Assembly: GCA_034440635.1 (NCBI GenBank)
Contig: JAOTON010001134.1
Span: 124,001-188,000, forward strand
Source of the DNA: Lepas anatifera
Lineage: Eukaryota; Arthropoda; Thecostraca; Lepadidae
Direction of reading: 5' to 3'
Length of the DNA stretch: 64,000 bases
Part shown: one piece after another, positions 21,507-32,199 of the stretch
Layout of the letters: every line of letters begins with the position of its first letter
How positions within the stretch are numbered: position 1 is the stretch's first letter
The notes under the pieces: model-generated
The model's input: only the letters and a program-made list of their open reading frames with translations
Databases searched by the model: none
What the model was told of the DNA's origin: nothing
Made by a program: the position numbers and the translations under genes

Positions 21507-22409
21507 ACTGTATAACGCTTCTGATATACTGATAAACTGAAAACAGAGATATGGTGTGTCAATTTGCAGAATAATTATTTCGTTGTTGCAGCTCTGAAAA
21601 TTTATCTTAGTATAGCCGAGCCGTATCTCTAAAGACTAATCAAAGTTTTGGAATACATTAAGGAACTTAATACAAAAATATTATAGCATTATTGTATTTT
21701 CCTTACCTAGATTGTAATACGAAATGGCCATCAGATAAGCAGCATTTCTCTTTTGTATAGTAATGAGGGTTGTGACATGATAATGATCTCTTTGCAGATG
21801 CTGGATAAGTGGGTTGGAAAGAAGCACTTCAGAATTTAGTCTCTAACGGTACTTCCAGTTGGTGGACCTGACCGACTTCGCACTGAGTACGTGCATTGCC
21901 GGGCGGGGGTTGGGTAACCATTCCCCTTGGGTTTTTCGCAATGTCTTGAAAATGGCTAAGCGCTGCGCCGCTGTACCCAGTATAGTTTTTTCTGAAGCTT
22001 TTTACATTTACTGTCAAAATTTTCGGTTCAGGTCATTTCAGGTCAGGACATCGGTGCAGGTCAAGTAACCTCATCTAAAAGAAAACAAAATAGAAAGTAA
22101 CATGAGCAAGAAATAGCTTAATTTATCAATCTGAAATTCATACTCCATAAAGGGCCCACCAAGTACAAAAAATGTCTCTTTTTTAGGATTTCTGAAGTCG
22201 ATGACCTAAGGTCAGTTATGAGTCATGATGTCACCGAAAGTATCGGTAAAATGGCTTAAACATAATAATTTTGTTGGGAACTGAGCTAAATTGTATATTT
22301 TGGCATCATCGTGGTTGTATTGTTTCTGCAGTTCTAATTATATGCATTCTGGCCCAATTCGATATCGACCTGATTCAAGGTCAGGTCGAATCTTAGCTTT
22401 GACCTAGAA
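21507..22409. other. Intergenic, no feature recognised
   Basis: AT-rich sequence with no conserved ORF. Around 22025-22060 and 22360-22395 there are short GGTCAGGTCA-type direct repeats. No RNA gene or repeat edge was seen. Confidence 0.4.
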
Positions 22410-22960
22410 TAGTCTAGGTTTTCAGGGAGTTAACGATTGGTTTAGGTGGCTTTGGTTGTGGTTTGTTCATGGCACGTTCAATGATTGTTTCAGCTTTGTT
22501 GAGGAAGGAGGAGATATGTTCACCAGTGACACCTCTCTCAGTGGTTTGTATACAAGCAAGCTCGGGCACCCTTTGACATTTGACTGCTAGATCCAAGGCA
22601 GGTAGCTTTTTGGGGGCAGGAAAATATTTAGCACCGAGCTCAAGGACTGCAAGCTCATCTTCACTGAGCTGCTTTCCCGTGAGATTGATGACAGCTGTAT
22701 TAGTGTGCGGCTTATGTTTCCCTCTTTGGTTCCGAAACATAATGCTGCCATTCTCTAAAAGTACCTGCTGGAACTTTTTTAGCCTTGCCACCTCACACTG
22801 GGCCGCAGTTCGGTGGTAGATTGCATGACCAGTGTTATGCAGCAGAGTCATGGCGTTTTCTGACGCTCCTCTACGTCTGAGACTAGCTGCGATTCCTTCC
22901 AGTCGGTGTCTGGTTCAGTATGTTTCGGTTCGAGTTTCGTTAAATTTAAGTCGGAGGCGC
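22410..22960 (-). pseudogene. Penelope-like element N-terminal region, inverted
   Basis: The minus-strand frame 22851-22414 reads NAMTLLHNTGHAIYHR (start at 22851) to VINLTGKQLSEDELAVLELG and PKPIVNSLKT. A further upstream part with KRAEDTRLRLKFNETRTE extends to about 22960, broken by a stop. These are features of the N-terminus of Penelope-type reverse transcriptases. The end of this block (PKPIVNSLKT) is repeated at the beginning of the plus-strand block at 23027 (KPIVHSLKT), so the N-terminal part is inverted with a short duplicated overlap. Partial, inverted and tandem copies are typical of Penelope insertions. Confidence 0.7.
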
Positions 22961-23026
22961 GTATCTTCAGCTCTTTTCATCAATTTTTCCTCTCGGTAGC
23001 TTCGTGGTCGTATGTTAAGTCGTATC

Positions 23027-25443
23027 ACCTAAACCAATCGTTCACTCCCTGAAAACACTTTCTAAAGACCAAACCAGAGTGATTATTCCAGCAGACAAGG
23101 CCAAAGCCTTGGTGGTCATGGAGAGAAAAGACTACACATCGGCGCTTCTCCGCTGTCTCCAGCCACCCCTGTACGAAGAGCTTGAAACTGACCCTGCCAC
23201 GGCTTTTGCAGCATCATTTAATAACCAACTCCTCACTGCCTTTGTGGGTCCGGCGAGGCGGGGAACAAACTGGGACAAAGTTCTAAAAGCAAGGGATGAG
23301 AACGGTTACCAACTATATCACCGGCCATCCAAAACACATGGTCGCTGCGGGCCATTCTATGGACTTGTTAAGACTCACAAATACCAGGACCACCAACCAC
23401 TGAGGAAGAAAGACAGCACTGGCTCAGTACGCTGAAACTCCGACCAATCCCGAAGCCACCTAACTCAATCAGCTCGCCGCTGCAGGTGCTGGAAATGCTA
23501 CAAGCGTTTAGCTACTGCTCCAAAAGATGTCGCCTCGTTTCACTCGATGTCGATGCCATGTTTCCGTCCATTCCAAATGGGCCAGCTATCCACCTCATCC
23601 GAAACCTTCTGAAGGAGAGTCAAGATGCTCTAAGCGATGTCACCTCTCTCAAGCCAGACTCTGTGGCGGACTTACTTGACTTGTCAATCAGAAACTGTCA
23701 CGCTGTGGTTGAAGACGACGGCAAGCAGCGCTGGTTTAGACAGACCAAAGGCTTGGCCATGGGGAAAAGCTACTTTCCACTTGCAGCCGACATCTTTATG
23801 GGAATGTGGGAGAAAGACCTACAAGAACTGGCGTCAGCTTGCGGGAGCACAGTTATCCACTTCTGCCACTATGCGGATGACTACCTCATTCTATTTGAGG
23901 GCACTGATGGAGCCTTGCACACTTGGGTTGAGAAACTGAACACCAAGGACGTCAACATCAAAGTGACTCTTGAAGTAGAACAAGCTGGACAGCTCCCATT
24001 TCTAGACAGCTCCATAACAATCATCATCATCCTTTGGTGTTTTTGGGCGGCCCGACTTCCATGGTCATTTTGCGCCCATATCAAACGTAAGGTATACAAC
24101 GCGATTCAGGAGATGACGCATAGAAGATCATTCTGAGGCAATAGCCTCATTGAAGATTCTATGATAAGTGCAAAAAACAGAATGTGGGTTTAGAAGATAA
24201 AAAAGGGCGTAGCCCTCACACTCACATGCAGAAAAAAACACAGAGTACAAGCTATTACGTAGGGGGAGTAAATCACATTGAATCCGACTTTCTTCAGGTA
24301 AGACATAATGCTCGTGATTTCGACGGACGGATGCTCCCCCAGGAGCGAAACCAGGGTGGGGGATCCCGGCAAATATCGACGCCTTTCAATTTCGAAATCC
24401 CGGCATTCGACCAAGACATGTCTTACAGATGTTCTGTCACCACAACGCGGGCACTCCGGCGGAGCATCACCGGTCAAGAGGTAGGCGTGTGTGGAGTGGG
24501 TGTGTCCCAGGCGAAGTCTACACAAAGTAACCTCCTCCCTTCTGCAGGTTGCACTGCTTGACCACAGCCCCAACCGAGGTTTCAGCTCCCTCAGTTTTCT
24601 ACCAAAAGTTTCCCTCAATTTCATCTCCATAACAAGAACAGAACACAACGTCAAGACCAAAGTCTACCAAAAAGCATGTGCTACCAATCAAGTTGCACCA
24701 TTTATGTCATACACTGAGCCACGATATCTGACATCAGCAATCGAATCGGACACAGTGAGAGCATTTAGATACGGTATCACCTCGAGAGACCGACAAAAGG
24801 AGCTTCAGTTTATCACCAAGAAATACAAACAACAGGCCTACCCGAGTACCACAATCCAAACCACCATCACCAATGTCAGAAGAAAACTGGAGCTCAAGGC
24901 ACGTGCTCTGCCCGCCCCACCAGTTAACAACGACAAGCCGAAGCCCATCCGACTCTCTTTTCCATTAACTGGCTCGTCCTTCTACCAGCTGAAACGAGCA
25001 GCCCTAACCATCGAGATTCAACTAATTGCCAAGCCTCAGCAAAACCTGGCCTCAATCCTTTGCAGTAGGGCAAAACAACACCTGCCTAAACTGCAAACCA
25101 GCAATGTTGTTTACTGCATCGAGTGTTCCTGCTCGGTGGATGGTGAACCAGTTAGGTATATTGGAGAGACCGATCGTGAACTACAGACGAGAGTTAAAGA
25201 GCATGAAGACAGCTGGAAAAGATCTATCCGAACCCAATCCAAGACATCAGCCTTCAGCGAACACACACACTGCACACCAAAATTCGACCAAGCCCACATC
25301 CTCCATCATGAGACAAACTACCACCTGAGACTTCTACTAGAATCGGCCTACATAAGAACTATTGGCCGTCGTGAGACCATCATAATATCACCGAATGACT
25401 CCAACGTCAACCGAAACTCAGGAATACGGCTTCCAGACCGGTA
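23027..25443 (+). pseudogene. Penelope-like retroelement: reverse transcriptase plus GIY-YIG endonuclease
   Basis: The block runs from KPIVHSLKTLSKDQTRVIIP (23027), through VIIPADKAKALVVMERKDY and YGLVKTHK, then a frameshift near 23430, to SLDVDAMFPSIPN, GLAMGKSYFPLAADIFM, the catalytic HYADDYLILFE and QLPFLDSSIT. After an inserted LINE (24021-24624) the frame resumes (TRTEHNVKTKVYQKACATNQ) and ends with a GIY-YIG nuclease: VVYCIECSCSVDGEPVRYIG, ETDRELQTRVKEHEDSW and SAFSEHTHC. Stop at 25442-25444. Penelope-like elements form their own reverse transcriptase group, related to telomerase, and use the GIY-YIG nuclease to insert. Removing the LINE restores frame across the join, so the element was older than the LINE. 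Confidence 0.85.
24021..24624 (-). mobile_element. 5'-truncated I-clade LINE inside the Penelope element, 11-bp target duplication
   Basis: CTCCATAACAA occurs at 24010-24020 and again at 24625-24635, flanking the insert. On the minus strand the insert encodes ORF2 C-terminus (REEVTLCRLRLGHTHSTHA, zinc motif CPRCGDRTSVRHVLVEC, SYLKKVGFNVIYSPYV), then a short 3' UTR, hairpin 24045-24077 and an ATG-unit tail at 24021-24030. This is the cleanest target-primed insertion in the window. Confidence 0.9.
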
Positions 25444-25990
25444 GCTGCCCATCATTCGCCGCGGCAGCCGTTGAAGTGCATCTGGATTGAATCTAGAACG
25501 TACTTACTATTGTTTCCTCTGTTCAGCTGTTTCCCAAAATTATGCATAGATCCTCCTGTGCTATTATTAGTGTGCACTTCCATTTCATAATGTAAGCCAC
25601 GTTTAAGTTTTTCATGCATAATGTACTTATAATAACACTGTATCTTTGAACTTTGTTCGTTACACTTTAATGTTGCTCTTGCACAATCTACATTAAAAGT
25701 ATCACCGTTTTATCAAATTATATGTGGTCAGATATTGTCATATGCCCTTGACTGTATTTAATTGCTTGATTTAGTAAAGTTGTTTCCATTTGTCATTTTC
25801 CAGCTAGAGGTGTGTTGGTCTCTTAACCTTGAGCTTTCCGATTTGAAATATTTAGCGCTTTTAACAACAGTTGTATCAGGATTGTTTTTTAATTGTGCTT
25901 CTAAACTGCTGAAGAAGGCCTGAAATACAGGTCGAAGGCTCCATCAACTTCTTTGAACTCGAGTGGAGAAAGTCCTCACAAAGAAGGAAT
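25444..25990 (+). mobile_element. Penelope-like element 3' untranslated region
   Basis: AT-rich 3' region following the GIY-YIG stop. It ends near a compact stem-loop motif (25909-25938) of the kind found at Penelope element ends. The exact end of the element was not determined. Confidence 0.5.
25909..25938 (+). ncRNA. Degenerate hammerhead-ribozyme-like core
   Basis: CTGAAGA is followed by a 6-bp stem GGCCTG/CAGGTC with loop AAATA, then GAAG. The hammerhead core is CUGAUGA-stem II-GAAA, so two core positions differ (U to A, final A to G). Hammerheads are known in Penelope-like elements, which makes a decayed copy plausible. I could not place the third stem or cleavage site. Confidence 0.35.
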
Positions 25991-26757
25991 TATTTACGAC
26001 TCCGCTATGACATTTCGAGAATATCCATACTGACATTTTTTGGCTTCTAATGCCCTCGGATTTTACCCGACAAAATAATGTATAGAACACTTTCTTTAAA
26101 TCTTAGGTTGTGCTACTTAACGTCATTTACTTTTCTCGCCAACTAGCATAGTTGTTAGATTTCAGGGGGAGGGGGGCATAACCCACCACTCGTCAGGGTG
26201 AAGGTGGCTCAGAGCCCTGGCATTGCACGTCTTAAAAATTGCATCCTGCGAAACTCGTTTCAGACCCATATCAAACGTTTTTGACAGTGATAATTTTGAG
26301 CCATCAAAAGGCATAGTTATACAAGACTTCGCAACTGATCTCTTATGAGCGGCACCTCATCGGCACCACAAACCAAAAGACACGCGATGAGTTTTCCAAA
26401 ATGTGAGCGTCGGGCACATTCTTTTTCGGATGGCGTGGCTTGATCAAAAGTAAGTATGTTGCGACATTGCCGAGCACTTATACAATTTTTCAGTAGCGCA
26501 AATATTTCTGCCATTTCTTGAACTGTGCTATACCCAGATTTGTTCTAGTGATTAAGCCGTGGATTTCGTACAATTTTCTTTATCATATCCAGTAGATAAA
26601 ATTCCATAATAATGCAACCTACATAAAATACAGTAACGTTATTCTGTGATGAAGATTTGATATAACACAACCGTAGTCTCACATAATTATGAAACGTGGC
26701 GATAGCGTAGACCACCTTTTATTGAATACTTGGGTTGTTATGCTGACTCCATGCACC
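25991..26757. other. Intergenic, no confident gene
   Basis: A 65-codon minus-strand frame (26317-26514, QCRNILTFDQATPSEKECAR) has mixed composition but matches nothing I recognise. Nothing else was seen before the MITE at 26758. Confidence 0.3.
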
Positions 26758-26950
26758 AGGGCCCCGTTTCATAAAAGTTGTAAAAATGCGGCGTGTTTTA
26801 CACCACATTCACCTGCAAAGTTACGCCGTACTCAGAAATTCAGAATCACGTTTCACAAAGAGCGGTGACATTCACGCGAAGGCGGCGTAGATATCAAATA
26901 CAGAGTGAATTACGCCCAATTCCAGAATGGAATTACCCCTTTCAAATATT
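26758..26950 (-). repeat. MITE-like dispersed repeat, copy 2
   Basis: Reverse complement of 1205-1391. It starts GGGCCCCGTTTCATAAAAG and ends near ATTACCCCTTTCAAATA. Point differences are scattered, so it is an independent copy. Confidence 0.65.
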
Positions 26951-27185
26951 GCGTGTAACTGCTTTATTAACAAGAAAAATCACGTATATATTTTTCAATA
27001 AGTTATTTTAATGAAAATTAATGTACTTATTTGCTCTTTTCCGATTTTAAAGTTTCTAATGTACTTTTACAAATACTGCGGCGGAAGACGCGCTATCAGC
27101 TGGTGCAATGAAAATATGACGTATTTGTTTTTGGCCGTACCCAAGGCCCTAGAGAGAGAAGGTAGAACGCTCCGCTTCCAAAACA

Positions 27186-27287
27186 TGGCAACCGCTTGTT
27201 TTCAAGGTCATTATTGTTATTGTGGAGTGATGACGAAAGATCAACCAAACAAACCGAAACTCCCCGTCCAGAGAGCATGGAAGGAGG
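27186..27287 (+). CDS. Candidate first coding exon of a small unidentified protein
   Basis: Two in-frame ATGs (27186 and 27231) lead into MTKDQPNKPKLPVQRAWKE, ending at a good donor GGAG|GTGAGA in phase 0. The second ATG may be preferred because the codons between the two (MATACFQGHYCYCGV) look less coding. A phase-0 terminal exon lies 3 kb downstream (30263), and joining the two gives a basic 57-residue (or 72-residue) protein. I do not recognise it. Further internal exons were not found but cannot be excluded. Confidence 0.4.
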
Positions 27288-28854
27288 TGAGATGGAGACT
27301 TGTTATTGGCTGTGGTGAGTAGATGCGGGGTAGGGTGGTATTGTAACGTAGTTTTCTGGATAGAGAAATGATCGAGGAATATGTCCAGCCTAGAAAATGA
27401 GAGTTTTGCATCATAGCTTGTCACTAATACCTGTTTAAATTCGGGGATGCGTAAGTGGCGCGTTCGAGGTTGATAATATGCGAAGAGTTTTTAGCATTTT
27501 GGGAGCCTGGAAATCGTATTTGATGTATCAGTAGGATGGGATGGTGATTTTTACATTCTGTGGACCTGAAGTGGCAGGCCCAATCGAGATTTAGCAGGAA
27601 AATGTGTGATTTTTCATATCAGAATATTAAGTTTTCCATGTGGCCCTATTGCCATTTATTTACATCATCATCATCTTTTTATTTCATTTTTCATATTGAT
27701 AGGGAACAGAAGTAAGGGAACAGAACAGCAAAAGAAGACATGAGCAGGGAAAAGCAATAAGGAGCAACAAAAGGAAGACATTTATAGGTATACAGCATCA
27801 AACAAAAGAAATCTGGCGAATATGTAGTTAGATTAATGCAAATGATCAATATAGGTAGAAGAAGGAAAAACATAAGCTGCCAAAGAAGGAGCAATACACA
27901 CAGAAACAGCAAAAAATAAAGGAAAAAACAAAATTTAATGTCAAACAGAAAGACTGATAAAACATAACAAAAACGAGATGAGCCGATACAAAAAACAAAA
28001 TAATTATGTGTGGTTTATTCATTTTGACCTGTCCTTTCCATGTGATTAACTGATATTTCCTCTATTGCATGATTCTTATCAATTGGTTTCATATCATCCA
28101 GCCAATCTGGTCATATTTCAACCTGTATTATACTTACACTACACTGCTATTCTTGCATGCAATACATACATAGGCAAGCCATGACTATAATGGATGCTGC
28201 CCTGAAACCCAACAAAATGCATATTCAATACAATTTTAAATATAAAAACATCCATTTTTGGACTGAGTGCCCTTACATGTTTAATGAGCAGTGCTGAATT
28301 TAATGTTGTACTTGGACGTTGTCAGAATTTATTATGTATTGGAATTGTGCTCTCCCACCACATAGGCATGCATCAGCCATGCTTTGTTGTGGATGCATGT
28401 GTTGGCATGGGCATTTATAGTATTTTGTGTTAATAAGAGCAGTGTTGCAGCGCTAAAAGGGTATCTCTAATGCATTAGCAATAGGAGATACCCCATTTTC
28501 TCTTGCACAGTGGAGAGGTCACATGCTGAAATAGGTTCTCCAGAAAGTCACCCACTTTTGTCAATTACTATGGTCAATAGTGGATATTTCTCTCAAATGC
28601 AAATTTTCTCTTTCTTTGTCATGATGTAACTTTGTGTATGGCGAGGAGGAAATGCTGCTGATAATTTTAAATGATTTGAAATTTCAGCCTCAGCATACTC
28701 AAAAGCTTGTTTAAGAAGAAGCTTTAGTGCCTTGCAACAAACCAACTGCTGAAGTAATGGCAGGAGCATTGAAACTATGTTCAACATTGGGGGGGCAGCG
28801 GGAATTTTCCAAGTCATTTCTTTCCTGTCAACACCATAGGGTTAATGGTTAAGA

Positions 28855-28912
28855 ATCATGAAAGTTGGGGGGGGCAACTGCCCCCTGCCCTCCTGGTTCC
28901 TACGCCCCTGAG
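28855..28912 (-). repeat. MITE terminus with CAGGGGCGTAGGAACC edge
   Basis: On the minus strand the sequence begins CAGGGGCGTAGGAACCAGG followed by a G-rich then C-rich stretch. CAGGGGCGTAG-type edges are common at the ends of DNA transposons. Only one end was recognised. Confidence 0.45.
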
Positions 28913-29524
28913 TAATGGTGCTGCCAACTTTTAAAAGGATCAGGAAATTCCTACTGTTGTCACTTGGTATTTGAACCTTGGTTGATAGTAATGAAGCTAA
29001 TGCTGCATTCTTTGAAGTATTCCAAACTGAGTGAGGCTTGAACCTTGGATACTGTTGAAGCATGTTATTGCCTTTTGCCTTTTAACTCTTTTATCTGCTT
29101 TCTTTAGGACAAAACTTTAGGTTGTTTGTTGGTTGATCAGCTTTTTCTTGTTTTATGTACATTTTGTCCCTTTGCTTACTTATAGACTCCAGGCAAGCTG
29201 GAATATGAACTAAAACTGCAATGGTGGCATGGAAGTTAAACAATATAAAAAATAGAGCTGTGAATAAAGTTAATTTCCTGTGTAAAAGACATGAACACAG
29301 ACCATGGTTGTTTTGCACGGTTTCTGTGTAATTTATAATGAGTTTGCCCAGCCATGTCATGAAAAACATTCACATAGGCTTTCCTCTTGTGTTTCTGCTT
29401 CCTTATTTGGTGCTAGATCCATCGAGAATTTAAATATGTGCGGAGGTTTGTGTAGCCTCCCCAAAAGCTGGGATTCTGTGCTGGCCTTTGCTTCTTGTTG
29501 AACTATTGGTCAGCGCTCATACTT

Positions 29525-29745
29525 GGATCCAGTGGGTGGGGGGGGGCAGGTGTCATACCGATCGACCCTCGTCGCCCCCAAAAAGGTAGATGCCCCCTTC
29601 CACCTGAAAGGTTGATGGTGCCCCTTTGAAATGTCGTTCCTTCGATGCGAAAACCGGGTGCCCACTGATAGGTTGGCGCCCATCCGATTGGTTTTTCCGG
29701 TCAAAACCTGCGCCCCTGGTCCGGATGGCGCCCTGAATTGACAAT
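29525..29745 (-). repeat. MITE related to 42291-42566
   Basis: Reverse complement contains ACCGGAAAAACCAATCGGAT and GCACCCGGTTTTCGCATC, which match ACCGAGAAACCCTATCGGAT and GAGCCGACTTTTGCATC near 42346-42412 in the same order. A G-run edge with GGATCCAG lies at 29525. Diverged copy of one family. Confidence 0.55.
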
Positions 29746-30262
29746 CCTGAACCCAGCTCTGTCAGCTCTCATGAATTACTCAAATATCAGGCAGGTATTA
29801 GCAAAAATCATTTTTACATTACTTTAACTTTGCATAAATTCGCTGAAACATGCCTATGGTTGGTGGCACGATTCAATCTTATTTCAACCGACAGCCTCAC
29901 TCAACCATCCTTTTTCTGCCTTTGCTTAGATGGTATGGATGGAAATGGTAATATCACCTTAGATGGTCGATAATTATCTCTGCAGGGGTCCGGAAATAGT
30001 CTTGTCTAATGTGACTGCAACAGTTTTCTCCGGGTTTGTTCCTCTCTCGATAGTTTAATGCATTTTGCATATCCAAGCAACGTCAATTATTACACTTTTG
30101 GAATTTGCCTGTTTCATTCTTGTAGGCAGACAGGAAATACAAAATTTACTGATTCTTCGCTTATTTTAAAGACCACTCAGAACGAAACACATTTAAATGA
30201 ATGTCGATTGTCATGTCTACCCGCCGCTCTGAATAAGCGTTAATGTCTACTTGCTCTTACAG

Positions 30263-30379
30263 GAAGTCTTCGCTGCTGGCATGCTCAGGAGGCGATGCGT
30301 AACTGACATTCGAGTTGGCAAAACAAAGCCTGCAAGAACGTTTTCGAAACTGAAGAAGAGAGCACATTCAGCCTACTAG
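30263..30379 (+). CDS. Candidate terminal exon (38 residues, basic C-terminus)
   Basis: A pyrimidine-rich acceptor (TTGCTCTTACAG) at 30251-30262 opens EVFAAGMLRRRCVTDIRVGK and then TKPARTFSKLKKRAHSAY, stop TAG at 30377-30379. A polyadenylation signal follows at 30470. The C-terminus is strongly basic, suggesting a nucleic-acid or ribosome-associated protein, but that is only composition. Phase matches the exon ending at 27287. Family not recognised. Confidence 0.5.
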   Translation, partial: EVFAAGMLRRRCVTDIRVGKTKPARTFSKLKKRAHSAY

Positions 30380-30469
30380 TGTCGTCCGTACAATGTAGGC
30401 TGTGAACTATGAGCAACATTTCCCATGGTACATTGCCCGTTTGTTGTTCAAGCATGAGGTGTTGGTTGA

Positions 30470-30475
30470 AATAAA
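30470..30475 (+). terminator. Polyadenylation signal AATAAA
   Basis: AATAAA 91 bp after the stop of the candidate terminal exon, followed by a T-rich stretch at 30485-30510. It supports that exon being the end of a real transcript. Confidence 0.45.
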
Positions 30476-30479
30476 TATA

Positions 30480-31469
30480 TTAAGCTCTTATTATAATTTT
30501 TTAGTCTGGTCTGTTCATGCAAGTTAGCGTTTTCAGATGTTAAAAGAGACGCAGCGCACCGTTGTCCCCCATGCCTCCACTCGGCGCTGACGTCCACTGC
30601 ATTAAGGATCTCGTCAAAGATAGCACCATCGGCCGGAGACGGTGTTCCGCCACTTCGTTTCGTGGTTTCCGTTCAATACTGCTTCAGCGAGAAGAACCTC
30701 ACATAAAATAGTCATTTGTTAACTTAACAAGTGATATATATTCAATAAGTGCGTCCGGTGAATATTCGTCGGCAACGGATACGACATGACCAGCTATGTC
30801 TCAAGGTACATCACTACAGCAGGGAAAAGTTTTTTTTACGAATATTGATGTGCCCAAATTTGGAAACATGTTGGTACCCCGACATTTAAACAGAAAGTAT
30901 AGAATGAGGCATGCAATCTATATATAATGAGGCATGTGGCCCACGAATCTATTGGACTGCCCCGAACGAAGTTCAAGACATTAGAAAATGGAAGCACAGA
31001 CTTAAGGGACATTTTTAACACCGCTTGCAGGTTTCACTTGAGGTGCCCAAGGACATACCAGTCCACACCTGTGCGAAATTATGCAGGAACTGGTATTTTA
31101 CGCGCCCAATTATTGCTTTAATAAATATGACAGGAAAAATGACACTTCTGCGATAAAATTTCATGCAGGTAACAATACCGCTTACGAGTGTATCAGACAA
31201 GCTGAACGATTAGCGTCACAGCTCTATGTTCAATGTACAAATTGAAGAGTATCACTTTGCATCACCCTCATGAGTTCAGCGCACTTTCCCCGACATTTTC
31301 GTAAGTGTCTTTGCACACCCTGAATTTTTTGCGGACACTTTGTCCTCGCGGTCATTGTAGTTTCGTCCACGTTTGACCGTGAGGGAGAGAAAATAACACA
31401 ATAATAACATAATACACAAGTCAGGTCGGATGAGAAGGGAGGTTACTGCAGCACGGCGAAATTCTTTAC
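30480..31469. other. Intergenic with a possible exon-like stretch
   Basis: Minus-strand 30669-30550 reads GGTPSPADGAIFDEILNAVD and then VSAEWRHGGQ, which has protein-like composition but no convincing splice sites. The rest is AT-rich and featureless. Confidence 0.25.
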
Positions 31470-31617
31470 CGTAGACTGTTGGATGCTCAGAGAATTGAGG
31501 AGATGCGTTGCCATCAGTCGTCCAAGAAGGTGCCGGAAATTGTCTTGTCACAGCTCTCGCCTCTTCTTCCCCAACGAACGAGAAGTTTACTCGCGACAGA
31601 GCAGACATCAGCATCAT
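31470..31617 (-). CDS. Possible first exon, low support
   Basis: On the minus strand ATG at 31617 opens MMLMSALSRVNFSFVGEEEA and continues to SEHPTVY, ending at TACG|GTAAAG, a fair donor. The surrounding 31480-31830 is CpG-rich compared with its neighbours, as expected near a promoter. Overlapping frames on the other strand are equally long, so strand and reality are uncertain. Confidence 0.2.
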
Positions 31618-32022
31618 ACTCAGTTTGCGTCCATACACTGAGGGTAAAGTCGAACGGCGTCGAACCGACGATAACGACACCAACCAGGCACTACGCACTC
31701 CTCACCTCAGCTTATCTGTGTTGCGATTCGGACGAAAGTGTGGCCATCGACCAGGATGGCACAGCGGGAAAGCAGCGGATTCCCCATCCAGGGAGTCGTC
31801 TCACGCATTACCCACAATATTGCAGGTAGAGAAAGTTCATTACATGAACAAGCAGTACTGGAATACTATCACCATTAAACGGCGCTGCACGAAGCTGCGG
31901 TGGCTGACTGGGCGGCTAAGAAGATAGTGATGCAGTCCGTTTCATAATTTGCCACGGCCGAGCACAAGTAGAATATCTTGGCACGGTAGCGAGAGCACAG
32001 CTGTCCGGCTGTAATCTTGTCA

Positions 32023-32193
32023 CTAGCCACTCAGAAGATCTCTAGTTCGTACGTGGAGAGCTTCCATTTTCTTAGCAATCTGCTGCTGATGGTCACAGTG
32101 AGGACAAAGCTGAGAGCAGAGGTAAATGTTACCGAGCTCTGTGCCGGCCCAGTACCCGCAGGTACCCCGATATCTTACCCTGCAGCCTAGCAC
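32023..32193 (-). CDS. Terminal exon of an unidentified cysteine-rich protein
   Basis: Minus-strand acceptor TTTCTCTTTCTCTCACCAG (ending 32194) opens a phase-0 exon of 56 codons. It reads VLGCRVRYRGTCGYWAGTEL, GNIYLCSQLCPHCDHQQQIA and KKMEALHVRTRDLLSG, with the stop at 32025-32023. Four or five cysteines in CxxC-like spacing (C-x7-C, C-x3-C-x2-C) suggest a small zinc-binding module. The acceptor is the strongest in the unique part of the window. The upstream exons must lie at higher coordinates; none was identified with confidence, although 37549-37643 is a same-strand candidate. Family unknown. Confidence 0.5.
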   Translation of the reverse strand: MLGCRVRYRGTCGYWAGTELGNIYLCSQLCPHCDHQQQIAKKMEALHVRTRDLLSG

Positions 32194-32199
32194 CTGGTG

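Larger units (their letters stand above)
27288..30262 (+). other. Presumed intron between the two candidate exons
   Basis: AT-rich, with an ATC microsatellite at about 27664-27675 and MITE remnants at 28855-28912 and 29525-29745. Acceptor-like strings occur at about 29108, 29926 and 30126, but none opens a convincing coding frame. Confidence 0.35.

Noticed and set aside
21505..21540. Search for tRNA genes and other structured RNAs across the window
   Set aside because: No A-box/B-box pair in correct spacing was recognised; GGTTCGA matches were isolated.
31479..31927. Overlapping 116- and 139-codon plus-strand frames
   Set aside because: Several frames on both strands are open here because of higher GC. 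None has recognisable domains.
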